Source: Straminergon stramineum
Taxonomy: Eukaryota > Streptophyta > Bryopsida > Hypnales > Calliergonaceae
DNA: 64,000 bases
Assembly: GCA_963920665.1 (NCBI GenBank)
Contig: OY987267.1
Span: 13,144,001-13,208,000, forward strand
Reading direction: 5' to 3'
Numbering within the stretch: position 1 is the stretch's first letter; each line of letters begins with the position of its first letter. The translations under genes and the position numbers were made by a program. The notes beneath the pieces were generated by a model. That model searched no databases. It had not been told where the DNA came from and was given only the letters and a program-made list of their open reading frames with translations. Positions 26,356 to 37,560 of the stretch are shown here, piece by piece.

Positions 26356-26840
26356 AAATAATGTACTGATCCGCCAGCAAACCAAGTGCATGAAGATTGT
26401 AATAATTTGTTGACAATTTACAAGACAGTCTTCAATTGTTCATATTGATCATGTCCTAACCCAGTAACTACGTACTTACTTACACCAGGGTTCCTTTGAA
26501 TTGTAACAACATGCATTGTAACTACATGAATTGCAATTTCAAACCAATTAAAATCAAATCTGCTGTCAATATTGGGCTTTCAGATCGTGTCATTGTACGT
26601 TCATGTGATCTAAATAACTAAGGCCCCTGATCCAGCCATTGTTCGTGTGATCAACATATAAACGGCTGCATGCATGATCGATCCAGCTAGCCAGAGTATT
26701 AGCTAAATTTCGGCTGCAGGCCTGATGAAGCCATTCTGAAGTAGGCTTGAATTGGGATCACGTACGTCCCTGTGAACGGCGACCCTGTCGAGTTAGGTTC
26801 CGCCTTGAATGAACCTTTTCCAGCACGGGAGCAGAATACC

Positions 26841-29162
26841 TTAGTTCGGATCGTTCTTCATCTGCACCATGGTAGTCGCGGCGACCAATTCATCAATTGA
26901 CACTGACCCCGACGCCCATCTCGTGCAATCAAAGTCCGCGAATTCCAGTCCACTGCGTCGTCTGTAAGTACATTGATAAAAAAAACCTCTCAGAGAATGC
27001 AATCCTTCGTCTGAAAACAAAACCCCACACTTTAAGTCCTAGTTAATCGCAAGAGAAATCCAAAAATTCGATAAACCCTAGCCTATTCCATTGAGCAATT
27101 CTGGAATTTCCCAACTTGAGTCTAGAATAGAGCCTTAAATTCCATACTTGAGTATATAAATCTCGCAACTTGAGTTTGGGAACAGAGCCTGAAACTTATA
27201 AACTCAAGCTTCTAAATTTTATGGTATGTGGAATTCACCCTATGGAATTTTTGGATTTCTCAAGTGAATTCGACATACTAGTTCCACGATTGAAAGCTAT
27301 TATTCAGACAACTGATATTAATATCATTTATACAAGGAACAATGTTCGTAGAAGAGCAGGACAACTTTTCTAGTCTTTCAAGAGTAAATTGGCACATACT
27401 CGATAAACTGGCAAATTTTCAGTATGGCGAAAAGTACTGTGATGTAAGGGAGGAGGTCCACAAAGCGAACTGTCTCTGAAGGTGGCCTTTAACACAGAGG
27501 TATGTTTTGCTTTCTTCAATGAACCAATTGTATTTGTCAATGTATCAAGAGGGAATATATTAGTAGGGAGTGGATGCTTTTAGTGACCTACGTGATTTCA
27601 ATATCAAAAATCATTACTAATTTCAAGAAGCTCCAAAAAATATGAAACAACTTGGGTTAGATGCCAATTTCATTTGCCTTTCAAGGAAAATATTTCAACA
27701 AGTCAAATAACCCCAAAATTTAAAATTAGCTTTGAAAGAGGCATTTTACGGACCTCCTACCTTACGTGCGTGCGAGTAGTGCAAAATCCCGGTTGAAACA
27801 ACATTTTCCAGAAAAATGTGAGTCAACGAAAAAATTGCTAGATTTGAGAGGATGTTTGTTTCAACCAAGAAATTTGGTGGATTCTAGGAGAAACAACTAC
27901 CCCATAAGGATTGTCTAGGGGAGGGTGGGTTGGTGAAATCAATACTGTAAGTAGACCATCATGCTAAAGGATCTTTTAGCTTCTCCCCTTCAAGTCTGGG
28001 TTCTATGATGAAATCTATGAAAGTACAAGTTTTCAAAAATTTACTAGACATGTAGATTTGTTTTTCTCAGATATCTAAAAAATCGTAGATTTTGAAAAAG
28101 AAATCTGAAATCTACAAGCAACATAGTTTCTAGAAGATGACATCTACTTTTGGGGTAGATTTTACAACTGAAATCTACTTGGTTGAAATGACACTACAGA
28201 AATGTTGTTAGAACACCCTTATCAAATGACATCAAATAAATAAATGGATTAGGGTTTAGGGTCTCAAACTACTGCTGCTCCTAGTTGTGAGCAATTAATT
28301 CTCCCCAAACCATGTCAATTGAAAGGTGCCGTTCCTTGCCACCAGAATTTTCTTGTAGCTAGTGTGAATCAATGAATCCGTAAGACGAATTGATTTGACT
28401 CGATATATGTAGTGAACTTTGTTCACGTACTGTGTTGCCGAAATAGTTACCTTCTTCCATTCCATTTCGGTAGCATAGCTGCGGATGGTACTCCAGCTGA
28501 CTCCCCGGGCTCGTCTGGTTGAATGGAATCCAGTGGCTCGGCAGCAGCATTTGCGGTGTCTTGTAACGTGGTTTCTGTGTCCTCTGATCTGGTTGCAACA
28601 AATTCTACACCTGAGTTTCATGAGTTTTAATGCCAAGATCGTCAATTTCATTAAATTGGACATACATCGACAGAAACCCTAAAAAACAGGATAGGTATAG
28701 AAATGCATTATATGCCAAGTGTCTTGAAAAGAAAGACAAAGTAATGGAATACCACCCATTTATATTTTAAAATTGACTTGCATACCTAGATTCACGTAGA
28801 ACGCAATTCCCAAGTTTCTCATACACCTGGTGGTTTGATTTCTAAAAGTATTGTTGTATTGACTGCAGGCAGGTAGAACTCTCACTAGATAATCAAACGG
28901 GGTTTTGCACTCTGTAGTCTCTACTACAGTAGGAAGTGCAAAACCCCGGATGAAACGAATAAAGAAAAATGAGCTTGGAGAACGTAATATCGTAATCTGG
29001 TTATCTGGCCTACCTCACAGAAGCACCGCAATGACCGCATCGTTTGGTGTTTTGGGGGTCATTTTCATGCGTCTTGATGTACAACTTGGGCTTGATCGTC
29101 TGCTTCGGATTGGGGTCCTTCGCACTCGCTTTTGCGCACTTCGCCCTGGTCTTTGGAGCCAT
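26841..29162 (-). pseudogene. Copy 1 of the unrecognised three-exon gene, probably decaying
   Basis: Minus-strand exons by comparison with copy 2: 29162-29014 (ATG, 49 codons plus 2 bases, begins MAPKTRAKCAKASAKDPNPK, contains RCGHCGASV), about 28609-28451, and 26961-26841 (ends at a TAA). Total length if spliced as in copy 2 would be 429 bases, 142 residues. Two defects: the acceptor of exon 2 reads CTCAGG where copy 2 has CTCAAG, so the visible AG would shift the frame by one; and a TAA replaces a TAT codon, removing the basic tail of 26 residues. Intron 1 also carries extra sequence of about 250 bp. Compared with copy 2 the exons show in-frame differences of 6, 9 and 12 bases. Function unknown. 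An alternative splice site could still rescue the frame. Confidence 0.6.
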
Positions 29163-29639
29163 CTGCTCTGCTGTGGCTGTGCTAGCTTGATATCAACTGT
29201 ATTTGGTGGATTACTGGATTATTGGAAGCAGACACCAACACCCCCGAGTGTAGAGCAGCAGTTAGTACCAGATCACAAAGACCAGCCAAGCAGTTGCAAC
29301 AAGTCTAACCCACCTCAAACAAAAATGGCATTTCGAAGTTTGCGTTTTCACGACCCGAAACAGTGGCTTTGCTATTAGCCAGCTTCAATACCACCTTACT
29401 GCAAAAGGAAAACGCGTGTAAGTTCTGAATCCGATTTAAGGCTTATTTTCACGAATTATATTCATTAGAACGGAGAGAGTTATTTGCTATTTCTAGTTAC
29501 TGAAAGGACTCGCACCGATCGCGTACATTGAGGGGAAAAATAAAGAGATGACGAATGAGAATGTACTTCATATACCTGGAGGAGTTGAATATTGATTTGC
29601 AGAAAAATCTAAAGCGGAAGCATACGGATTTCCACTGAC

Positions 29640-30300
29640 AAGCTACCGGCTAATTAACGGATGGAGAACTGAACAATGCTCCGCGGTGTTCCCTTCGGAA
29701 CGAAGAGGAACACCAAGAATTCTTCTCCTTATCGCCACTGGGAATCCCGTGCGAGGCGGTTGTGCCGCCGCCATCCATCTCTATCTAAGGAATTGAAGCA
29801 TCGATTAACAGCAAATCAGCAAGTCCTATCTAATGACAATCAAGTCTGATGCCTGAAAATGAACCACCTTAACCTCTCACTCAGATCCTGGAACGCTTCC
29901 ACAACCTCCGAACATTCTAACCCACCTCAAGGAAAAAACACAAAAGACTTGCAAACGGCTCTGTTTGCCCTGTCGCGCTTGGTCACTTCTTGACGTGATA
30001 TTATGAGTAGTTTCACTCTGAGAGAGCTGGGCGAGACGCTGGCTGAGGACTCTTCCACAGCCTTCGAACCCAATTGATCGAACATTCTAACCCACCTCCA
30101 AGAGTTTTCTTTACCGGACTAAAAAAACAGCCGTGCTTCCAGTGTTTTGTTTCATATTGAAATTGGGACCTCCTCCTGCTCTCCATGGCAGGCTACCACT
30201 ATGCCATGCATGGAGGTGATAGTGCTGTTCGGTCAGGTTATTGGTTGATCAAGAACCTGACCGAACACGCTCGAGTTAGTGTCTCGTAAACCCCTCGCAT
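29640..30300. other. Conserved upstream block of the copy-1 gene
   Basis: Strongly conserved with 53780-54240. On the minus strand at about 29770-29700 a frame reads MDGGGTTASHGIPSGDKEKN; in copy 2 two of the base differences in this stretch are silent in that frame. It could be a 5' exon of the gene, with the exon at 29162 entered through the AG just before its ATG, or a conserved leader. No proof of either. Confidence 0.35.
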
Positions 30301-30306
30301 TCATGA

Positions 30307-30723
30307 ATGACCCATTCTGCTATATTTCCAAGACACGGCGCCGAAATTCGGCCATGCAGGCCTGCGGGGAAGAAGCTGTTCGTCAATTCAGATAATCGCT
30401 GTGACAGCAAGCGCATCACTATGAAGGAATCCGAAGGCCAGTTTGTTGTCCGCAGAGTGCCAAGGAAACAGGCCAAGCCCGATCAAGAAAAAATCAAGAG
30501 ACTTGCAAACGACGCCTCTTGCCCTGTCGCTTCAAACTACGTCACTTACGGGCGTGATATTATAAGGAGAGAGCTGGAGGAGCTAAAGATCAAAATGCGG
30601 CTTTATATCGATCGATCGAGAATAGGAATGCTCCGATCACCGGATGTGCTGGAAAAGACACGCACATGCGAGAATCTGTCACACAATCTATCTAGCAAAC
30701 TAGCCGCAGTGTGGATGAATTGA
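30307..30723 (+). CDS. Uncertain open frame of 138 codons, conserved in part in copy 2
   Basis: One open + strand frame reads KKLFVNSDNRCDSKRITMK, then RKQAKPDQEKIKRL, RRELEELKIKMRLY, and ends SSKLAAVWMN. It is hydrophilic and helix-rich with no recognised domain. Copy 2 (about 54290-54660) keeps the first part and the last 23 codons almost unchanged, but small insertions break the frame between them. Amino acid replacements are as frequent as silent changes, so selection is not evident. It may be an exon of a + strand gene, or simply the conserved upstream region of the minus-strand gene. Confidence 0.25.
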   Translation: MTHSAIFPRHGAEIRPCRPAGKKLFVNSDNRCDSKRITMKESEGQFVVRRVPRKQAKPDQEKIKRLANDASCPVASNYVTYGRDIIRRELEELKIKMRLYIDRSRIGMLRSPDVLEKTRTCENLSHNLSSKLAAVWMN

Positions 30724-30936
30724 ACTCTTCCTAGCTTCAGGCAGAATGAATTTGCATGATTAATTGTTTGTGGCATTACATACGAAAAGAAATACACGGT
30801 TGAATTGACGAGAAAACGATCGGGAGAGCATTTCCATACAGACTGAGTGTACCTGAACTTGTTTCCGCTGGCCTTTCTCTCCGTTCCCTCTGCGAGTAAG
30901 TAGACGACGAGCAGTACAGCAGCAGCCGTATTAAGC

Positions 30937-31320
30937 ATTAGAGAAAGTTTGGACTCTCCGGAGGGCTGCCAGGAAGTGCCGGTAGGGACCCTCACTGTAT
31001 TATATTTATTTTGCATGAAGAATTTTTCCCCTATTTCTGCACTTCGTCACTTTTAAATGTCAGAATATTCACTATGAAGTAGTATTAGTTAGGGTGGTGA
31101 CAAGTGTTGTTTTGATATTTGAAAGCACCCCCGAAGCACCTCCCTCTGACAATTGTGGAATAAAAAACTGAAATATTTTTTTGGAACTCCCGATATTCAC
31201 ACAAGGTGAATCTTTGTTTTGTCTGAAAATTCCCTCTCCTAAGTAGCTTCAATAGGCTCCAGAAATAGATTGGTTTGTCAAACCCTGGCAGTCCTCTAGA
31301 GATTCCAAACTTTCTCTAAT
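30937..31320. mobile_element. Short TIR element with 37-bp terminal inverted repeats (384 bp)
   Basis: The first 37 bases (starting ATTAGAGAAAGTTTGGA) return in reverse complement at 31284-31320 (ending TCCAAACTTTCTCTAAT) with only a few mismatches. The flanking text (GCAGCAGCCGT..., GCTTGCTCGCTCGGTAC) is continuous in copy 2 at about 54858-54901, so this is an insertion specific to copy 1. The target duplication is not clear. No coding sequence. Confidence 0.7.
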
Positions 31321-31360
31321 GGCAGTTTGCTTGCTCGCTCGGTACATGACGACCTTTGAA

Positions 31361-34135
31361 TCATTTACAAACAAAGTTTAATTCATTTACAAACTACCTA
31401 TTGTGCCATTCCAAGAATTTTGCATCATATAGAATAGAATTGGCATTTTTTGTCTTGTGTAATTAACATTCAATTCTTATGAAATCACAATCAAGAACAT
31501 CAAACTTTAGTTTTTTTAAAAAATTCCATTTTTGGTGAATTTTTTCATTTAATTTCATGGTTTTACATGATAATTCATTGAAAAACATTGTTAATAAATT
31601 TTTAAATTTGATTGCAGAGCTAAGTAAGAAACATCCATATACAATTGAACTTTTTATCTACATGCATCTCCAAAAAATTTCACAATTTCCTCTATAGAGA
31701 TTTCAGTGTTGGGGTGACAATGTCCTAAATTTGAAAAATAGATATCTTTTTATTGTAATTAGATTTTGGCAAGGTAATTGTACCATCATGTTCAACTATA
31801 CAAAATTAGTCATAGTGTGAGTGTCAAAGACCAAAATCTAGTTAAAATATGAAAGATATCAATTTTACAAAGTTTGGTCATATGACTCCTAACATTGAAT
31901 TCTTCCTAAGTTCCTAGATTACATTTTTTTCACTCAATGGATTTTCTTTTTTAATATGAGAGATGTGTGTATGAATGTTTCCAACATGTATATGAAATCA
32001 AATTAAAAAACTTTCTTCACCAATTATTTTCAACAAAATATATTATATAAAACCATGGAAATAGACTTAAAAAATTCATCCAAAATGGAATTTTTTTGCT
32101 TTTTTGAAATTGAAATTTGGTGTGTTCGATCAATTGGTAATGCAGAAGAATGGAGTGTTAATTATGGAAGACGAAAAAATGCCAATTCTTTGTTTACTTT
32201 TGCAAAATGGAAGGGTAGGGTCCCTAGTCTTCTTACTACAGTACGACACTCCCCGACGCACCTCTGGAATGACTTCAGGAGGGGGAGGACGAGCAGCAAG
32301 TTGAGCAGGCACTTCCGCACTTGCCTTGGCTGGCTTGCTCCTCAGTGGGTGGTATTGCAGGGCTTCTTTTTTTTTGGCTTTTTGGTGCCAGAGTGCACCA
32401 CAATAAAATAACTTGGCTGTAAAATGGTAGCAAACCACGAAGTTTTTCCTCAAACAATTTTGCATTACAAAAAAGTCTGAGATGAAATTGCCAGATTTTG
32501 GATGAGAATAGAATTATGGAGATGTGCATGATATGTGCTAATGTGATATTTTCTATCCAACATGTGGCAAAGATGTTGAAATTTGGAGCACCACTAAGAT
32601 ATAACATTCTATATCACTACTTCAGCACATCATAAAAAATGAAAAAAAGAAGAAGAAGCTTGGGTATGAGGATATTCCACACCCATAGATAGGGGGAGAA
32701 TTAATGTGATGAAAAGAGGCATGAAGGCGAAGTTGTTATGATATGGTAGAACCACCCATTACCAACCAGGCCCCATGGACAATATATAGGTAATGGAAAA
32801 TTCAACAGAGAGATGATTGACTAATATCTATCCATTAGTTTCTTGGTTTCCAACCATCTTCTAGCCATCACTATTATGACACATGTGCTTCGTTTTGAGA
32901 GCCAAATTAGTCTTTATATGATCAGTGATTCAATGATGAAAAAATCTATCTATGTGTTGGGAATGGATGCAAGCTAACTTTTGGCTTCCAAAATTCAAAG
33001 CAATTTGAATTTAAGGAAAAAAATATGAAAATTTGGCAATGCCCCATCATTTCTATCTCTCTATAGTAGTCTGTTGTAATTCCGACCCTCTTCTTCAGAC
33101 CGTCCCTAGCCACGGTCTGAAATGGACATTAAGAGGTTTTAAAATGGATATGTGTTAAGCATTGAATGTTTTGTCAATGATGTCAGAGCGATTTAACATT
33201 TGTCAAATGTTCCTTTATACTTTGCTAGTGGATGGAATAAGAGCCAAGGTGGGTCCATTTCTGAAATGTTTACCTGTATTAAAAAAAATTCCCCCTACAA
33301 CTTTGAATGCTAATATTTTCCAATTTGTATGGTCAAACTTGATAAAAATTTTACCTCATGATCTCATACATGCATAGTACAACATCCTACAGTTAAAGTT
33401 TTTAAATTTTTTTTTCTTGAATGAAAGCAACAAAAATGGCATTTACGAGTGATTTTTGTCAAAAAAAATAGGCCTTGGCCATTTAGGAGTTAAGTTTAGT
33501 AAAGGTCGCATTTTGGAACCCTATCTATTACTTTCTTCATGCCGCAGTGCTTGTTTTTGGTGAAACCATATCTTTTTTCATACTACACATGTGTGGGTTT
33601 TGTAAGGCCTACGGTCAGGAATAGGTACCTGTGGCAGAATTCTTTAGAAATTCATAAGTAATTCAAAAATGCTCCGAAAAATATGAAACCACTTGGGTTA
33701 GATTCCACATCAATTTTCCTTCAAGTGAAAAATAAAAATAATTTCGAGAACCATCGAAAAGGCCAACCAGCCCTTAAAAGGTCGCTTTAAGAGCAGACTA
33801 CCTTACAGGGCAAAAAATTAACAATACCTTCTACTACTCCAGATCATGATGCACAGAATACTTAAGTGGTTGATAATGGGTGGTTTTATAATACCATATG
33901 AAATTGAGACTCCAAGTGAAACACTCCAGGTGAAACCTCTCCTGCTTCGTTCACTTTTTGCAACTCTGGGATTGTGGTCTTTTTATGCAAGGCTACTGGA
34001 GTGACATTCTTCCTCTTTGGCTAGCAGCATGATAATGCATGATCAGTTTCCCGAGGGATGAATAGTATTGTGAAGGCAGGTGCCCAATGAAGTGGTAGAA
34101 AAAGCAGGACTAGCAGATAGGCTTCTCCTCTGGTT
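31361..34135. other. Spacer between copies 1 and 2: AT-rich, repeat remnants
   Basis: No intact gene. A GC-richer island at about 32220-32390 stands out; on the minus strand it reads VPAQLAARPPPPEVIPEV without start or domain, possibly a captured gene fragment. The part 32482-32633 is an inverted copy of 50824-50975 (shared text with GATATTTTCTATCCAA). The part at about 33670-33810 shares text with 27610-27770 and 51065-51540 (AAAATATGAAACCACTTGG type), an older dispersed repeat. Confidence 0.45.
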
Positions 34136-35069
34136 TTAACCCCTAAATATCCGGAGTCATCTCCAGAATTGACAATTTGAGAAAAAACATTACAAATTGC
34201 AATTTGGAAGCACAAGGTAGGAACATTCAAAAGCATCCCCGTTCCCATTCATGTTTAGTAGAGTTCCCTAGAAATGTCCCTAGGCTTTCATTGAAATCAT
34301 CCCCTTACAAACTGCTGATTGGTTGATTGCTGAAATTGTCAAGTTTCAATTTCATATCCACCTATGTGATAGTTTCAGTGGTCTAGTGAGCTGCCACTTT
34401 GAAAAATTGATAGAAAAGGCAATTTGTATCAAAAAGTTATAATTTTTTTTAAATTCATGATTTTCCAATTGCTAATACTACAAAAATATTTTTTCTAGCA
34501 AAAATTGCCTTCAACTATACTGAATTGCTTATATTAATGGTTTTGGGTGTTTCTACTATATGTTGAAATTGATATACAAACAAAAGTTGTAGAGGGTGAG
34601 TTGCAGATTCCATATGTACAATTAGATTCACCAATGCTATCACCAATCTTTTTTTATAAATTTTATAAAGGAGATTTCTAAATTCTTTCTAAATTCAATT
34701 TCAACTCAAATATTATCATTTTTGAGTACAATTTGTTGGAATGGATTTGAAATGAGGTTCTCTTCACTTAGTCATTTTTAAAAATATTTTGTGTCCTTAA
34801 AATCTACATATGACCTCATTTTGGCAAATCCAATTTTGAACTAGAGTAAATGCAATTTTCGCTTGGTCAACCACTTGACATACTTGCACATTTGTAATTT
34901 TAGAAAAATATGTACTCTAATGACAAAAAATCCAACCCTTAGATAGGACAACCTAATAAAATATCTTCACAAATTAGAATAACTTTCATCTAAGTAATCA
35001 GGAGGATGAAACTTGAGTTTCAATCTGCCCATGGTCCAGTAAATGAATGCCAGGGCGCTTAGGGGTTAA
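34136..35069. mobile_element. TIR element with TTAACCCCTAA ends (about 934 bp)
   Basis: Left end TTAACCCCTAAATATCC at 34136, right end CGCTTAGGGGTTAA finishing at 35069. The terminal TTA/TAA could be the 3-bp target duplication of a PIF/Harbinger-type element. No transposase. A truncated sister lies at 17130-17760; related ends occur at 39596, 56619 and, alone, at 8744 and 58816. Confidence 0.65.
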
Positions 35070-36600
35070 TGTGGTTTTATAGATTTGTGTAGTTTTTTTT
35101 AAAATATGATTTTATATGTGTCTTTTACTCATATAATGGAGTTAATCAAACAACTTAGTAGTTATGGATTATTTGATTATATTTTATAAATGATGCATAG
35201 GAACTATAGACCCCCACTCCAAAGATCATACGCTCAAATTTTGAACATCAAATGAAAGCAAATAACAACATCTACTAGCAACCAAGCACATAGAATCAAT
35301 TGGTTTTGAATCCATCTCATTGCTATAGATTCTTGAATTATAATAGTTCTCTATCATTTGTACTCTGATAATTTTTAACTCAAAAGACAAAATTTATACA
35401 AAATTAAAAAATATTCAATCTACAAATTATTTCACATTAAGGAGTTTTCAATTTTGATTAATTTTGTGATTGATAATTTGAGCACATGTAGTAGTGAAAT
35501 GAATTATATGTATGTGACCTATAGAAACTATTTTACAACTTTGGTTTGAATACCACTATTAAATATGTTACTAAGTTGCATTTTCAAATATATCTTCACA
35601 ATTTTGGAAATTTTCATTGGCTTGTGGTTCAACTTGTAGTTTGGCTAAAGCAATAATTAAAAGTCCCTTTATTTTTGAGAATTTTTTAAGAATTGAATCC
35701 AAATATAATAAAGAGGGATATTTGGGAAATAATTTACAAGTACAAGTTGCAAATCATAAAACTGGAGATTGTATCTATACATGAAATGATACCATAACAT
35801 AGCTATCATCAACATTGTAATATTATATTTGAACAATTTTTAACCCTTGAAGGTCATGGCAAGCCTGAGGTGCATTAAAAAGTCAAACCTCATTTTCCCG
35901 TAGTTCTTGATTTGAAATTATTTTATGCTTAACTACAAAAATATAGCTTTAATGATGTACTTTTTATTTTGTTCTAATATTTTTTCAAAATTGTTAAAGT
36001 TGTAATTTTGTGATGCTTTGAAGGTTGCATCTTGAAAGCTTAAAATATACTACTTATAAGCTTTTGAATCAAAATTTTCTTAGTGTCATTTTAAAGAATA
36101 CTACAATTACACCATGATGTTTGGGTTTGGCCAAAGACAATCCAAAGACCAAAGACAATTGAGGGTGTTTTGAAGCTTAGCTTAAAACAACTGTAGGTCA
36201 TTTTGGTGATATTTTGGAGTTGGCCCAAGGCCAAATCCAAAACATCTTGGATTTTTTAGGGCTAGGTCCAATTAAAATCCAAGGTCCTAGGCCAACTTTG
36301 CTTTTTTTAAGTTATATTTATCTAAAACTATGCAATCATAAAAATTGTAGGTAAGATTTAGGATTTTAGGGTTTAAATATTTTGAATTTGGTAGTATGTT
36401 TTACACTTTTACTTGAAATTTTTGGAATTCTACCCTTGAACCATTGAAGAAAATTTAAAATATTCTCGATAGGTAAAACTAAAATGGTTTGATCTTCAAA
36501 GGTTGTAAAGAACTTGAATTTGTACATCTATTTTGAATCAAAGGATTATGATGGAAGAAAACTATATTATATGCAAAACCAATCAAGTGTCAATTACTTA
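35070..36600. other. AT-rich non-coding block
   Basis: No exon, no terminal repeats recognised. Around 36130-36290 a phrase with CCAAAGACAA and AGGTCCAAT/AAAATCC is locally repeated. Otherwise featureless. Confidence 0.35.
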
Positions 36601-37560
36601 ATTCAGCATTTTCGAGTATACTAATTGGTTGGTGCTATTAGAGGTAATAAAAATGAGTTATTAAAATGACAATTGTTGTTAGCATCAACAAACACTATAA
36701 GAAACCTATGTTTTTGGTGACATGCCTTGATTTTTGGGAACGGATTTTTTTTGATGTTCAATGCAACAAGCCCATGTTTTTATGTCAAAAAAACCCATCA
36801 TAATGATGGGTTTTTTTGACATAAAAACATGGGCTTGTTGCATTGAACATCAAAAAAAATCCGTTCCCAAAAATCAAGGCATGTCACCAAAAACATAGGT
36901 TTCTTATAGTGAAAAACATTAGTAGGTAATAGACAATTTTATTACTACTAAGATTAATTGAAATCTCAATGAACTTCAATGCTTGCCATACAAAAGAAGA
37001 CCTATGGTCTATACAAGTGGAAGGTAGGAGGTGACAATCCATATAGAATATGTCATATCCATGAAGGAATTGCAAGTTCGTAATAACTTTAGACCTCATT
37101 TTAATATAGTAATTCAACTTCTTTTTTTTAAATTCAAGTAAGAAAATGTGGTAATTTAAGTTGAATTTGAGTTCCAAAAATCTATTTGTGATTTGAATGA
37201 TCTATACAAAGGTTATGGACAAAAATGAAAAGGATCCTTTTCATCTCTTTTTGAATTTTGTCCATAACTTTTTAATGAAGGCCTGAAATCATTAATGAAT
37301 TTTGGGAGTTGAAAGTCAACTTCAATGCCACAATTTCTTAGTTGAATAAATTTTGAATTGCTAAGCTTAAATGAGGTTCAAAGTTCTACCACTTTCTCAA
37401 ATCCTAAGTTTCTAGTATGAGTGGTAATTTGCTCCAAATTATCCCATGTTCTTTATATACTTGCAAAGTAGGTAGCTTAAGGCATTATTTCTATTAAATT
37501 CAACATGGTCATCTTATGTACAAGATTATGGTAGAATTCTTTTTGGTATTCGTTTGTAAG
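36600..37560. mobile_element. Old CACTA-type palindromic element, host of the perfect palindrome
   Basis: From about 36950 to 37500 the sequence has the same inverted-repeat core as the CACTA elements at 12505 and 13798. AAAATCTATTTGTGATTTGAA and AAGGTTATGGACAAAA are followed by TTTTGTCCATAACTTTTTAATG and AATGAATTTTGGGAG. It runs in inverted orientation relative to the copy at 42.8-43.5 kb, with which it shares text such as ATGAACTT and GTTAGCATCAAC. Terminal CACTA ends are not recognisable, so its borders are estimates. Confidence 0.55.
36693..36911. mobile_element. Perfect 219-bp palindrome with CACTA-type ends
   Basis: It begins CACTATAAGAAACC and ends GGTTTCTTATAGTG. The left arm 36693-36801 and the right arm 36803-36911 are exact reverse complements over 109 bases around a single central A at 36802; I checked it base by base. 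AAA lies on both sides (36690-36692 and 36912-36914), a plausible 3-bp target duplication. It has no coding capacity and would fold into an unbroken hairpin. It sits inside an older element. Perfect identity means that it arose or inserted very recently, or is kept identical. Confidence 0.92.

Larger units (their letters stand above)
17130..31360 (+). repeat. Segmental duplication, copy 1
   Basis: Collinear blocks of this stretch reappear in the same order and orientation further right. Examples: 18360-18430 with 39395-39460; 19060-19150 with 39470-39560; 19690-20720 with 41580-42620; 20870-21150 with 45290-45620; 22080-22310 with 48000-48360; 23360-24560 with 48370-49330; 26340-27400 with 49770-50780; 28290-29400 with 52300-53310; 29580-31360 with 53730-54910. 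Divergence is substantial, with many small indels. The outer borders are estimates from reading by eye. Confidence 0.8.

Noticed and set aside
26270..26360. GGCCTTGGGCGGTGAGGGGTTAA as a possible gene-end signal
   Set aside because: It is the right terminal repeat of the element 25391-26355.
28295..28663. Minus frame with many cysteines (CRICC..., KCCC)
   Set aside because: In copy 2 the same frame soon stops, while the neighbouring frame joins in phase to exons 1 and 3. Kept only as a possible consequence of the shifted acceptor in copy 1.
28905..29378. 157-codon + frame, with a 92-codon counterpart at 52942-53220
   Set aside because: It is the antisense shadow of exon 1 of the unrecognised gene; the minus-strand reading has a start codon, splice site and in-frame indel, the + reading does not keep its C-terminal part between copies.
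30603..31016. Minus frame with a signal-peptide-like stretch (AAAVLLVVYLLAEG)
   Set aside because: Its beginning lies in the inserted element 30937-31320, and copy 2 does not keep the frame.
32055..32411. 118-codon + frame over the GC-rich island
   Set aside because: No domain; low-complexity F-rich end; a competing minus frame is equally open. No evidence for either as a gene.
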